Shown: positions 11,330-23,250, counted from the first letter of the stretch. The stretch is 64,000 nucleotides of DNA from Telmatactis stephensoni (GCA_029948255.1 JALIZF010001796.1:296001-360000); one strand, 5' to 3'. Made by a program: numbers and translations. The notes: a model not told the origin generated them from the sequence alone.

Positions 11330-11775
11330 AAGTGGTGTCAACTAGAGCAAGCGCTGGTCGCTTATTAGAAATGCGCTCTGCATTTTGAACAGCAGAGACT
11401 TGTCGTTTAGCAAAGCTTCTAGCGTGATATAAGATAAAAGGCGAGAGCATTTCATAGAACACCTAGAACAGATAGAAAGGACTTACGAATACATAGATTG
11501 CAGTTCAAACGAAAGAGATTGGAATAAACGTAAAACTCATTCTTTTCAGTGATCCAATGTACATTAACTATACTTCTAGGTTTATGATCACTTACGAGGC
11601 TTGAAAAAAGACCAGTTGATAATTCCCAATAGTGGTCGCGGTCGCCTTCAAGAGTGGTTCGGCCTACAATCACTTTTGATTACAGGCTATGAGTTACAAT
11701 CAAACGGAGTTTTACAATGCTGGTCGTAACTAGAGCTGGTCGCTTATGAGAGTGGTCGTAAGGAGAGCTGTACAT
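11330..11775. repeat. Decayed repeat with TGGTCGC words
   Basis: CTGGTCGCTTATTAG near 11352, GTGGTCGCGGTCGCC near 11631 and several GGTCGTAA/GGTCGCTTATGAG words at 11720-11760 point to a degenerate dispersed repeat. Its ends could not be set. Confidence 0.3.
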
Positions 11776-12504
11776 TTCTTTTATTTTAAACAATCATTTG
11801 CTGGATTAGTTAAGAATCTTGATTTACGACAGCCAAGATCAATCAGCATTCAAGGAGTCACTTGTGATGAATTAGACTGGCTAAGAGTGTTATCCTTTGA
11901 TAATGCGAACAAAAGCCTTTTATTCCCTGATATCCTTAAGTCATCCATCTCTGTAAGAAACACTAATGTTGGATTAGGAACTAAAGCTGACATAATTGCC
12001 GAGTACAAAATCCTTTAAGATTAATCCCATAATTGATTTTGACTAAATCACTTACAAAGTCAAGCAATTGTAGCAAATACCACTCATGGATATTCCTTAC
12101 GAATTAATTGCAAGCGTTGTTAAGTTGCAGCCTAAAAATGGTTTTTATTTTTATCCCTGTTGTCATTGCAACATGACAAGAAGAAAAAAGGAATGACAAC
12201 ATCAATGTTATTTGATCTCGCAGACTTCACAGAGATACCATGGCCATGAACATGAAAAGCAACAAATCAACCAGTGACTATGGCGTTTAGACTGAGACTT
12301 GATAGAATGACGGTGAGATTAAGAAGAACACAACGTGTACAGAGGTGATAATCTACATTGATAAACCACGAACTCATCTACATTCACGAAAGCCTCGACT
12401 ATCAACCTCAGCACGCCTGCAGTAGTGAATACGGATCTCAACTAAAATTTCCTCTCAGAAAAGCCAACTACATGGAGATTTCTGCCAGACAAGACTTATA
12501 ACGA

Positions 12505-15500
12505 ATGGTCAGAAAACGACTTTTAGTGATTATATATTCCTTGACCTGCTTTCTGTTGCCACCTGCTTCGAGTTTTTGGTTCTTCGGCTGTCGTCATGGC
12601 AACGGTAAAGGTAACGTAGGTGATCCTTGCTCTGTTTTTTGTCGGTGTCGCAAACCGAATACCTGCGAGGCCGGTGTACAGCGGTGTGTGTCACCAGGGC
12701 AACTGAACGATCCTTGTCACGTGACCAGACCTTGTAGTAAAGGACTAAGTTGTCATCCGGGAGTTCAGAGATGTTATCACGTGCCTCGTCGTCTACGTGA
12801 GCCTTGCGTGGCGGGATTCGGGTGCGGACATGGTTTGTCGTGTCATCCAGGAATTCAGGTAAAGAGATAAGAATTATTTTTCCTTATTAAAGGAAATTTT
12901 TGCAACTTCTCAATTTCGCGATTTTCTTGATTTGAAAAAATAGCGAAATCAAAGTATAGTGTCGCGAACAGAAAATGAAGCGAAAATTTAGTGACTGGAA
13001 TTTTGTATATTAGTAAAAGAAAGCCACCAAGAGAGCATAAATAAGAGACTTGTTAATGGGGCGCGCGCCGTGATAGACAAGGCGCAAAACTGAAAAAGTC
13101 GATCGCAAAAGGTGCAGAAGGCATTTTGGGGTAGAGGCTGGTAACATAGCTATTCTAAACTAATTTTTCATGCTGAATCCGAATATGACTGTTACTAAGA
13201 CGTATTCTGCAATCTTATACGTGTAAATGACGTATTTTGTGAATTGCTACAGTCATTTCATACTAACGGCTTTTTCATGTAATTCCAAAAGTTCCCAAAC
13301 TTAAAAACAATTACCATGACTGGAAAGAGTATATCAAAATCAGTAAAACTGTGAAGTTTGAAGGATATAAGTTGAAAAATCAAGGAGATACGAATTTTCA
13401 AAAATCGAAATTTGTTTGTATCTCTTGCATAACTGTAAGTGTTTTCATACAAAATTTCGATTTTTGAAAATTCGTAACTCCTTGATTTTTCAACTAATAT
13501 CCTTCAAACTTCACAGTTTTACTGATTTTGATGTGCTCTTTCCAGCTATGGTAATTGTTTTTAAGTTTGGGAACTTTTCGAATGACATGAAAAAGCCGTT
13601 AGTATGAAATGACTGTAGCAATTCACAAAATACGTCATTTACACGTATAAGATTGCAGAATACGTCTTGGTAACAGTCATATTCGCATTCAGCATGAAAA
13701 ATCGGTTTAGAATAGTTATGTTACCAACCTCTACCCCAAAATGCCTCCAGGTATCTGATTTTTCGAAAATGCGCCTTGTCTATGATGATTCCCGTCTGTG
13801 CTATTTTTAGTAATCGTATGCAGTTTAATTTTCGTCTTATCCTACTCCCGTGCGTCGAAATATTGGACGAGTGGAATTTCGCGATTTGAGCTTTTTTCTT
13901 TACATCGAAAAACAAAGATAATGACATAAGGTACTTATGTATCACATCCTATTACCTCGATGCGCTTTGCAAAATAGAAAATAAAGTATATAATACATAA
14001 AATCCAAAAAAGCTAACACGCCTCAACAAGGCACCTTGATAAAGAAAAGTGACACAATGTTTCGTCGTGTGCATGAACAAGTTTTCCCTATCAAGGATTC
14101 CGGCTGTCAAGATTTGTCAAGGAAAACATAGATGCGGCTTTACTACAAGGGAAAACAATGCAGTAACATACCGTCGTCACTCTTTAGAATCAAAATGTCG
14201 TCTTTTCTCGCTTGCAGGTCTGTTATCATGCACCAAGACAATATAACGAACCTTGTGTCGCTGGTTTTCCATGTGGTCCAGGGCTTAGTTGCCAAGCAGC
14301 TCTTCAACGCTGTTTACATCTTCCTCGTCGAGAAGGTGAACAATGCTCTCTTGGTTTCGAGTGCGACGCTGGATTGGAATGTCGAATGTGCGGTGAACCC
14401 TACCTGTCTTGCCAAATGGGCAGACTGCCAAATGTGGATCAAGAGGTATGTGTTTAATATGGATAACGAAGACGTAAAGCAAATTGGAGCATGCTTTAAA
14501 TGATGTGATTCTTATTGCCCTCTTGATAATTAACTAATCAACTGATAAACGAAGGCTATCATTGATAAACATCGGGCCCGCAACTAATAAATATCGGCTT
14601 TCAAATCAAAACAAAACAGATTAATGAGGTATTTAACTGTTTACTTTGGTTTTTGCGGTTGAAAATAGCAATTTATTTCAAAAAAGTTAATAGGCAATAT
14701 GTTTTAAACAATTCAAAATTGCACATCACTCGACAAATTGATCGCGTTGCAAGCTGACGTCACTGCAATAAAGCAAAATTGTCATTTGTTGTACTGTAAA
14801 AGTTTTAACATCTTAATTATTTAATCTCTTCATGGAAGCCCCACAGGGCGAGCTTCACTTAAATAGATCGTTTTATAGATTAAGACCCACTTTATTAGAT
14901 AATCAACGCTGCATTAAATGCTTGAGGTGTTGAGGATTTCTGTCAAATGTAGGGTGTTTGAGACTGTCCCGACCCATTAGGGATCATCTCGACCGCGGTG
15001 GCTATGGTCTTTGTAACCAATAAATCTAACAAATAGATTCCATTTTTCGGTGGGTCTGTACTCTGATAGGTGCACAGATGACATAAACAAAATAAAATAA
15101 AATGAATGAATGAATGAATGAATGAATGAATGAATGGATGGATGGATGGATGGATGGATGGATGGATGGATGGATGGATGGATGGATGGATGGATGGATG
15201 AATGAATGAATGAATGAATGAACCACGAAAACAATTGCAAGTCGAGTTGCGTTGCGTTGTCTTCTGTGTATCTACTAGAGTACAGCATGACCCACGGCAA
15301 AATGCAATCAATTTGGTTTGGTTTATTTGGTTTACTTGATTTCCCCTACTACGAGGGCAGGGACACCACAACAGCTTTGACAGCCCTGTAATACTATAGG
15401 CCAGCTCACATACACCGGCAACTTCATGGCCTACTCTCTCCGAATATATAGTGGCGTTTGTTCTTTGACGTCCTCCAATGCAAGAACTAGTAGATTTGGG

Positions 15501-15614
15501 AGACAAAACCTACGGTTTAACGTCCTTATCCGAGAAGCGTGAAGGTCTAACCATTTGAGGGCCACAGGTTTATCAGTATGTAACTGTTTCGTGTAACCCT
15601 CTTTAAATAAAGTC

Positions 15615-15697
<83 letters not shown>

Positions 15698-18600
15698 TGC
15701 AATGACGTGGCTTGCTTTGTGTTCTATATTTGGGCTTGCATTGTGTTCTATATTTGGGCTTGCTTTGTGTTTTATTTTCGATATTGTTATTAAGATTAAC
15801 CTGTGTTAAACATAGAGCTTTGCTTTGCAGTTGCGCGCAGCTTTAAAGGTAAACTTACATGGTGTTTTATAAAGTTTCTGTTGTTTTTCACAGTTTTATC
15901 GTCGTCCCTACAACAAAGTGGCTTTTCTTGTCACCCATAACTCATTTTCTAACAGTGTTAAGTATGCCCTGTGGGTCCGCAATCAAAGGGTCAGCGTTAC
16001 ACAACAACTCAAAGATGGTGTACGTGGACTGATGCTTGACATCTTTCCAGGTTAGTTGTTGTTGTTGTTTCCAGTCCTTGAAAGCCTTCTGCGTAGGCAA
16101 TTCTTGGGCTTCCTGTGTAGTTTTCCCTCGTGCCACAGGAAGCTTACGGGCTGCTTTGGAGGACGCTATGTTCAGACGTCTGCAACGAAGGCTAATCAGG
16201 TTATAACATGATCTCCTCACTTACCAATGGGTAGTTATTTTCAAGATGAGTATACATCTGATATGTAGTTACTGATTCCTTTCCCTAACGACGGAGTGAA
16301 ACCTCGTCACGCTGCATCTGTCTAGGTCGTTGTAGATTTGTGATGTTTAGACAAGTGGACTGAGTACTGCAAAGAACAATCTAGTGCAGATGTTGGGGTT
16401 TCCTTCGCCGCTCCTCTTTTTTTATTTGGGCTTCCTGTATCGCGGAGAGGATAAATTCCTGGGTATGCCCTGGCAAACGCTGCTGTGCCCTCCTTTCCTC
16501 GTGACAGGATTAAATGGAAAAAAGTAAAGATTGCAATAAACGAGGTTAAACTGACGGTGCTTGCATGCATCCTCTGCTCCTGGAAGATCACATAGGACCA
16601 TGGTGTTATATATCGCAGACGAATTGATTTTAGTTTTTATTATTTCCTTGTATAAAGTTTTTTTCTTTGAGCTGAACTAGTTTCTAGCAACTCGATGGGA
16701 TCACGATTTTATCAGCAAATTTCACACTCGACGAGATCTAATTCGATCTTTGTTTGGCAGGGTGGGGTAACGCCGAAGTTCGACTTTGTCACGGTAATTG
16801 TTTTTGGGGTGGATCCTCCAATCTTCTTGACACCTTGAAAGAAGTACGAACATTCTTGGAAGACAATCCCCGTGAGGTTGTCACCATCATATTTGAAGAC
16901 TATCTACGCAATCCTACCATCTTAAAACGTGTATTTGTTCAAGCACAACTGTCCAAACACGTGCTACGAAATCACCACTGGGGGTCGAGGTATAAAGACT
17001 GGCCAACACTAATGGACATGCGCAGATTAGGTAGACTTGTGGTGTTTAACAACGTTGGAATGAATGCATTTCCTTACAACAAGTACAACATGTGGTATGA
17101 CGTCAGAGAAAATCGGTATGGAAGTGAGGGACTAGACACTAAGGTAAAACTGGCTACACTCTTAACTTGATCGAAATGCGTCAAGGAGTTGATATTGTGC
17201 TATAATAATGTTTTTTCTGACACTTCTAGAATGCTTCATTAAGCCTGCATGGTTCTTACTATGGCGATGCAAGACAACGCAAAGCTCGTGTTCTCACTTG
17301 AAAACGTAGCGCCCGACGTAAGCACGAATACAAGCGCAAAAGAACCGGAAGGCTTTGCTTTTTCTTGCGTCGAATTGCGCTTGCGTTGTTTTGTGTTTCT
17401 AGTGAAAACCGCAGGCTTTATCCGTTGATATTGAAGTTTTGATCCATCTACAGGCGTGCACAGATCGTGGAGAATCGACTTATAACGCTGACTTCAACAC
17501 CAACTGGAGCCTCGTTCTTGTAAACTGGTTTGGTACAACACCTAATCCATTAGACCCGTGCCTTAACTCCTTTCCTAAATTAAAAGAAAAGTTGAATACG
17601 TGCCAGCGAGCCTTTGGTCAGCTGGCTAACTTCATAGCAGTGGACTTTTATCATGATGGAGAAAAAGGTGGGGCTTTTAGAGTTGTGGAATGGCTGAATG
17701 AACGATGGAAAGGTATGTCCTCTCTTACTGATCACTTTGTTGTTACTAAATCTCTCAATTCCACATGTCTTTCCTCTTATAACTTTGTGCTAGTCGTGCA
17801 AATGCAATCACAAGGTACAAAAGCCTTTCAAGCCACAATCCTGCGCCTGTCCTTGCATTTGCAGAGTGTTTACCATGAAATACGCCGCGTGAATTATGAA
17901 ACCAACGCAAGTAAGGCACATTGCCTGCACTCTAACCTCGTTTTGGGGCGCGCGATATGAATCTACTGTACCCGCAGGCTAGCTTTCACTGTGACTTTCA
18001 TTCTAGTACTTTTTTCTCTTTCACAGATCATTACAAAACAAAAACATCGAGATTTGATATCATGAAGGCATTGAAAGCTTCACAATCTTACCGTGACCAC
18101 ATGGTAGACGAGATGAACTTAAATCATACGAGAAATTATACCGGGAATCCTACCAATTCAACAGGTATAGGTGGGACAGATAGTAACGCAAGAAAGGAGA
18201 ATAGTACCACGCCAACACATTCCATTGCAAGCTTGTACCATGACCACGTAAAGAACAAGACAAACGTCACACATCACGTGACTGCAAATTATGACAAGAC
18301 AGGTTATGTGGTAGATGGGAATAATCAGTTGATGAATATAAGTTTTATAAATGGAAGTGAGCATAGGGTTACTATGGCAACTCATAAAAACAAGACATAT
18401 CGCGTGACAAATAAAACAGGTCTGGTACAGAATGCCGCGACGCACTTTGATCGAACTATTATGACATCAAATCACGTGCCAAATTTTAAAGAGCACGTGA
18501 CAAAAATGACAAATCACGTGATCAATACGTCATATCCTGTGATGTACGATTGGTTGAACAATAGTTTAAGTGATTCTGGTCAAAATACCACAAACAACTT

Positions 18601-19207
18601 TAGCAGAAACTATTTTGGGTCCTACGCAAACTCGATGCTCCGTAGGAATATTTCTTCTGAAGATTTTGAAACGAACAATAGCGGAATGACACTGCCTAAT
18701 ACATTGATAACTGATAAGAGAAATGTTACAAATTGGGAAAAATACCAAAATACTTCCAGTCAAAGTAGAGATAAAGCTTACCTCTTGCCCCTAAATGTAG
18801 ACACAAAGAATAGCCTTGAGCCAAACGTATCTCCGCCGGTTTCTTCAGGAAACCTTAGTTTAGAAAATAACGGTACAAATTGGCAACGAGATGAAGATAT
18901 AGAGATGGAAAATATATTACAGAGAAATTCAAACAACAAGTTATTGCATAGTGAACCTTGGGGAAATGTCACTGCTCAGGGTTATCATAGAGATATCATT
19001 TCAGATGACAGACAGTACCGTTTCCATGGAGATTTACCATCTATTGACAACAACACAAATAACAATTTCACTGTCAGTAATACTGGCTCGTCATCTAATA
19101 TTGTAAGTAACGGTGTTGAACTGAGAAGAGGATTTTACAAAGTACCATTAAATGAGGATATTCAAGATGGCAAGCAGTCATTAGAAGAATATATCGATGA
19201 AATTTGA
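12505..19207 (+). CDS. Secreted Cys-rich plus PI-PLC X-like phosphodiesterase with Asn-rich tail (6 exons, 853 aa)
   Basis: Exons: 12505-12858, 14218-14445, 15894-16050, 16761-17143, 17454-17712 and 18027-19207; all junctions are GT-AG and in frame. Residues 1 to about 23 form a signal peptide. Residues about 35-180 hold five Cys-rich repeats of the form PC-x5-C-x2-GLSC-x5-QRC. From about 195 to 460 lies a PI-PLC X-type barrel: VTHNSF (H209), RGLMLD (R238, D243), LCHGNC (H257), EDYLRNP and NFIAVDFY (D438) match the expected catalytic layout. The Glu that binds calcium in animal PLCs is Met here (241), suggesting a calcium-independent enzyme. The tail (about 462-853) is Asn/Thr-rich with about twenty NxS/T sequons and no membrane helix, so a heavily glycosylated secreted protein is expected. 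The Cys-rich-plus-PLC core resembles plant At5g67130-type proteins from memory. The substrate is unknown. Intron 2 carries microsatellites and a SINE; intron 1 carries a foldback element. Confidence 0.85.
13074..13782. mobile_element. TA-flanked long palindromic element, intact copy 1
   Basis: The ends are TAGACAAGGCGC and GCGCCTTGTCTA. Two arms of about 330 bp pair along nearly their full length around a centre near 13430, and the outermost TA on each side is consistent with a TA target duplication. There is no transposase. It lies in intron 1 of the PLC-like gene. A second intact copy is at 57741 and a split copy at 19383-23809. Confidence 0.85.
15102..15220. repeat. GAAT/GGAT microsatellite
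   Basis: Tetranucleotide repeats run as GAAT units, then about 17 GGAT units, then GAAT units. The long IHPSIHPS-like open frames on the minus strand come purely from this tract. It lies in intron 2 of the PLC-like gene. Confidence 0.95.
15340..15605 (-). mobile_element. SINE fragment, related to the 55.8-56.2 kb copy
   Basis: The body matches the SINE at 55780-56163 over several blocks: GGGACACCACAACAGCTTT, CACCGGCAACTTCATGGCC, CCTACGGTTTAACGTCC and AAGGTCTAACCATTTG. The tRNA-like head of the other copy is missing, so this copy is truncated on its 5' side. It is followed by a TTA microsatellite. Confidence 0.65.
15615..15698. repeat. TTA microsatellite
   Basis: About 28 uninterrupted TTA units lie just upstream of exon 3 of the PLC-like gene. 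Confidence 0.95.
17243..17416. repeat. GCCTGGTT-family TIR element, copy 1
   Basis: The left end reads GCATGGTTCTTACTATGGCG and the right end TCTAGTGAAAACCGCAGGC. The interior, with GCAAGACAACGCAAAGC and AGCGCAAAAGAA words, matches the copy at 20368-20765. It lies in intron 4 of the PLC-like gene. Confidence 0.55.
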
Positions 19208-19242
19208 CATGTATGATACGTGGATTGTATAGCTTACTTTCT

Positions 19243-19248
19243 AATAAA
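19243..19248 (+). promoter_or_regulatory. Polyadenylation signal of the PLC-like gene
   Basis: AATAAA lies about 36 bases after the TGA stop at 19205-19207, a short but normal spacing for an animal 3' UTR. Confidence 0.6.
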
Positions 19249-20367
19249 CAAAATCAAAATTATTGCGTACTTCAGTTGTCCTTTTTTGTTCAAAAAACAA
19301 CGTTGAAAATAAGATGCTGTCGCCCTTTATTTTACTTCCCTCCTCTTTTTTCTAATTTCATTCCCACCCACCATCCTCCTTCTAGACAAGGCGCAAAACT
19401 GAAAAAGTCGATCGCAAAAAGTGCAGAAGGCATTTTGGGGTAGAGGCTGGTAACATAGCTATTCTAAACTAATTTTTTTATGCTGAATCCGAATATGACT
19501 GTTACTAAGACGTATTCTGCAATCTTATACGTGTAAATGACGTATTTTGTGAATTGCTCAGTCATTTCATACCGGCTTTTTCATGTAATTCCAAAAGTTC
19601 CCAAACTTAAAAACAATTACCATGGCTGGAAAGAGTATATCAAAATCAGTAAAACTGTGAAGTTTGAAGGATATAAGTTGAAAAATCAAGGAGATACGAA
19701 TTTTCAAAAATTGAAATTTGTTTGTATCTCTTGCATAACTGTAAGTGTTTTCATACAAAATTTCTATTTTTGAAAATTCGTATCTCCTTGATTTTTTACG
19801 GTGGCCCACAGGGGCAAAACACAATGCAAAATTCCTTTGAAAACACAACAAAGTTTTATGGAACACAACAATCTTTCACAGAACACAACAAAGTCTCGTG
19901 GAACACAATAATCTTTCACTGAACACAACAAAGTTTCGTGGGACACAACAATCTTTCACTGAACACAACAAAGTTTCGTGGAACATAACAATCTCTCACA
20001 GAACACAACAAAGTTTCACAGTACACAAGTCTTTCACAAGCAACTAACATCTTTCACGGGGCAACACTCTTTCACAAGCACAGCTGCCACAGGCTTCCCA
20101 GTCTGATTATCTGTGGATTATGAAAGCCAAATATACCCTGTTAGAAATGCTCTCAAAATGACTGATTTTTTCAAACATCATGGCAAATATTGAGTTCAAA
20201 AATAAAGATTAATGCTTATTTAAGTCTCGGAACTCAGGGATAGCTTGTTACCTCTTTCCCTCATCCCTCTCCTCCCCTCACCCCTATTTGCGTGTTCAAA
20301 TGGAACGTTCTGGTGTACGTCGATCAGGTGGCACATACAGCACAATCGGAGAACAGTGAAAACGATA

Positions 20368-20765
20368 GCCTGGTTTTCACTATCGAAGCAAGACAACGCC
20401 AAGCTTGTGTTTTCACTTGTAAAAGTAGCGACGCAAGCATAAACGCTAGCGCAAAAGAACGGAAGGTTTTATTTTTCTTGCGCGGGCTTGCGTCGTCTTG
20501 CGTCGTCTTGCGTTGTCTTTCGTCGTCTTGCGTTGTCTTGCTTCGTCTTGCGTCGTCTTTCGTTGTCTTGCTTCGTCTTGCGTCGTCTTGCGTCGTCTTG
20601 CGTTGTCTTGCGTCGTCTTGCGTTGTCTTGCTTCCTCTTGCGTTGTCTTGCGTCGTCTCGCATGCGTTGTGTTGAGTTATCGTGTGTGGTCTTGCGTGGT
20701 TTTCCGTTGTCTTGCGTCGTCTTGTGTTGTCTTGCGTCGTCTTGCGTCGTTAGCGTGAACCAGGC
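20368..20765. repeat. GCCTGGTT-family TIR element, copy 2, with expanded core
   Basis: The left end is GCCTGGTTTTCAC and the right end GTGAACCAGGC. The body begins with CGAAGCAAGACAACGCCAAGC as in copy 1, but most of the interior is a decamer array. Confidence 0.65.
20484..20757. repeat. CTTGCGTCGT decamer array
   Basis: About 27 tandem units of CTTGCGTCGT or CTTGCGTTGT run with a few length variants near 20660-20700. The SSCVVLRRLA-type open frames in all frames are translations of this array and not genes. Confidence 0.9.
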
Positions 20766-21485
20766 ATTATATCGTATTTATCCCACACCATAGCGAATAC
20801 AGCCAATTAGAAAGCAGGAAAGCCGTTGTATATTTGGCGGTATTCAACGGTATTCAACTTATCTATTTTTAGTAATTATATATATGTACATATCTTTTTA
20901 AAGTTGATGTGATATCTAACGATTGTAATAAAGATGTAGATGTAGATGTAGATGTCTCTTCCCATGACACATTGCCATTATTTGCTGTATTTTCTATGGT
21001 GTGGGCTTAGTGTAGGATAAAATAATTGTATGTATTTGCTACCTGACGCATAAAATCAAATCAAAGCCATTTGAATTCATGCTACAGGGACAAATTCTAA
21101 TGTAAGTAAGAAATTTTGTAAGAAATGGCTTCTGATTTTATTATTCAAATAGGTATTTAAAAGTAAAAATATTATCACTTGCATGCGAGAATTCGAAAAA
21201 AGACAAAATTTAAAAGGAAAAAACGTCCAGACATTCGAAAAAAGAAAAGGAAAAAAGGAAAAAAGAAAGAAATTTGTAATGTTTAGGAAATGCATCCCAC
21301 AGAAACAATGCAGTAAGATATATGAATAATTATAATTAAAAATAAAAAATGAAAATGAAATTTATCAGAAAAATTATCAAAAACACCAAACATTTAAAAA
21401 CAAGTTCAAAAAGATGTAATTTTAACTTAAAGCTTGGGAAAGAAACGGAAAAAATGAAGAAAAAAGAAGTCAGAAAAGAATCCGG

Positions 21486-21800
21486 CGTCGACGAGGATCG
21501 AACCTGTAACCCCTTAAAGAGCACCCCCCGGAAATAAAATAACAGACTGAATGAATAACTGTAAAAAGAAAAAAAAGAAAATGAAATTTTGGGACGATTC
21601 TCCCGAGACATTCTGAGAAGCTGAGACATCGAATCGACTTACGTTACGGATGAAGATTTCGGCCCCATCCACGCTATCCCGGTGCTACATATTACAGTTA
21701 TCTTAGCCCGAAGGCCAGGGAGGGAGACGATATCCGGACCCTAATCCATACCTTTAGATATCACCTTAGACCGCTGCGCTACCTAGACACTTAATATATT
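21486..21800 (-). mobile_element. Possible tRNA-derived SINE
   Basis: On the minus strand, GTAGCGCAGCGGTCTAAGG near 21765-21785 looks like a tRNA box A, and GGTTCGATCC near 21496-21507 like a box B. They lie about 270 bases apart, too far for one tRNA, so this is either a SINE with rearranged parts or two tRNA-like fragments. Confidence 0.3.
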
Positions 21801-22692
21801 TAATGTCTAATCGGGGTAGTCTATTCGGCGAAGTTTCATTGTAAGGCTAATACTCCCCAGGGAAAGAAATGAACCAATCAGAGTCCAGCTATCAAAAAAT
21901 AGCTGTTTTGTCGATGAATAGAAAGAGAAAATAAAAGAATAAGTTTTCAGGAACATCGAGCTTGTCTGCATTGTTTTACTCCATCGATTTGTCCCAATTC
22001 CCCAGGGAGATAGAAGAACCAATCATAATCTAGTCGATTGAAGAGGGATCAATAAATGTCTATGATTATTTTAAGTACAGCAAGCTTCAAGCCGTTACGT
22101 ACGCTATTACTTATGGATTTTTATTTCCGTTCCAAAGTGAAATGATCGGCCTCACTGAAGATGTTCAGTTGGAATCCACGTTTCTAATTTCAGGGATATC
22201 CCTAGAGCGTAATCAGATTAAGACATCAGCAAAGGTAAGTTCTTTTATAAGTTAAGGTGATTTAAAATTTGGATTGATACTTTTAGCTCATCGTTTTAAA
22301 ACAAAGCTCGTAGTTGTTTACATGTACGCGTTTGTTCTTCAATATTAACACCAAATTAGTTAGTTACATGGTCGATTTGAGTTTAATTGTGTAAGTAGAC
22401 GAGAAATTGAATTATTACTGATCTCGTCAAAATGTATCCCCGAAAACTCCACAGAGAATCTCGTAATGTAGAACGCCAAACTCGCGCAAGTTTTTATGTT
22501 GTCATATTCAAAATATTGGGAAATGTCATTTCTGCCTAGAAACTTAATAACACAAAAAAGTAAACCTTTTAAATCTTGTGCTTTCATTACATGATGAAAT
22601 CTTTCAAGTGATTCACTGCTCTGCCTGACGAATTATCCTATACATAGTCAAGATAACAAAAATTACACGATTGTAAAAACCAGAGTAAGCAC

Positions 22693-22908
22693 CAGACTGA
22701 GACACGCACGTCACGTGATTTGACATGTTTCACCGCATTTGTGCTATTTTTAAACCACAGGTCACTTACGCGCGCTCGTCAATTTTGAACATTTACATTC
22801 ATTTGCTTCCAGCGCGAGGTGAATTCGTTCGAATCGTGTTCCAAAAAGAAATCGAATGGGTGACAACACGTCAAGGTTTTTATAAGGCTGTGTGCGGAGT
22901 CTCAGTCA
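22693..22908. repeat. Small TIR element (GACTGAGAC ends)
   Basis: AGACTGAGACACGCAC at the left is inverted at the right as GTGTGCGGAGTCTCAGTC. The interior, with CACGTGATTTGACATG and TTTTTAAACCACA, resembles 39.05-39.20 kb, indicating a dispersed family. Confidence 0.55.
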
Positions 22909-23250
22909 CCTGATTATACTCTCCTGGATTTATTCGTTATTTTTGATGTTATTCTTGTGGTTAGGGAACGGGAACTAATTTCGAAAACTGAAGAACTGAT
23001 GTCCAAAGCTGTTTTTTATCATAATCGGTACCTATTTTAATATCCCATATCAATCTTGGGGTGGGGAAGGGGGTGGGGTGGGTGTGGGAAAGAACTAAAA
23101 CCCTTCACTACCCCTCTGACTTTCTCATGCGAGCTGCGCTGGGGCTATTGTTAATGGGGCTTGTTGCTTAATTTGTAGAAACCCAGAGTACAAGATGTTA
23201 TTTTCCCTGTAGCTTGTAACATTGTACACAACATGCATCGTGCGTGTGTC

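Larger units (their letters stand above)
8531..12504. other. Intergenic region between GPCR and PLC-like gene
   Basis: No host gene is recognised. The stretch holds the GPCR upstream region, a short palindromic element at 9.55-9.67 kb, CATT and ATC microsatellites at 9.75-9.84 kb, a duplicated TGACGTCA-bearing unit near 10.6 kb, and a decayed repeat rich in TGGTCGC words at 11.3-11.8 kb. The 90-residue open frame at 11746-12018 overlaps that repeat and shows no family features. The final 300 bases should contain the promoter and 5' UTR of the PLC-like gene. Confidence 0.35.

Noticed and set aside
11746..12018. 90-residue open frame as a gene
   Set aside because: It overlaps a decayed repeat, shows no recognisable domain, and has no splice or promoter context.
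13258..13607. Paired open frames on both strands near 13.3-13.6 kb and again near 19.6 and 58.1 kb
   Set aside because: They are the two arms of the TA-flanked palindromic element read in opposite directions, not genes.
14943..15506. Open frames with IHPSIHPS repeats
   Set aside because: They arise from GGAT/GAAT tetranucleotides and a SINE fragment; no conserved domain or start context.
15942..16591. Minus-strand open frames in introns of the PLC-like gene
   Set aside because: One overlaps exon 3 in antisense; the other shows no family features. Probably chance or old repeat sequence.
12505..19207. Plant contamination as the source of the PLC-like gene
   Set aside because: Its introns contain the same foldback and SINE families as the rest of the window, so it is resident in this genome.
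20292..20793. Open frames with SSCVVLRRLA-like repeats in several frames
   Set aside because: They are translations of the CTTGCGTCGT array in all frames.
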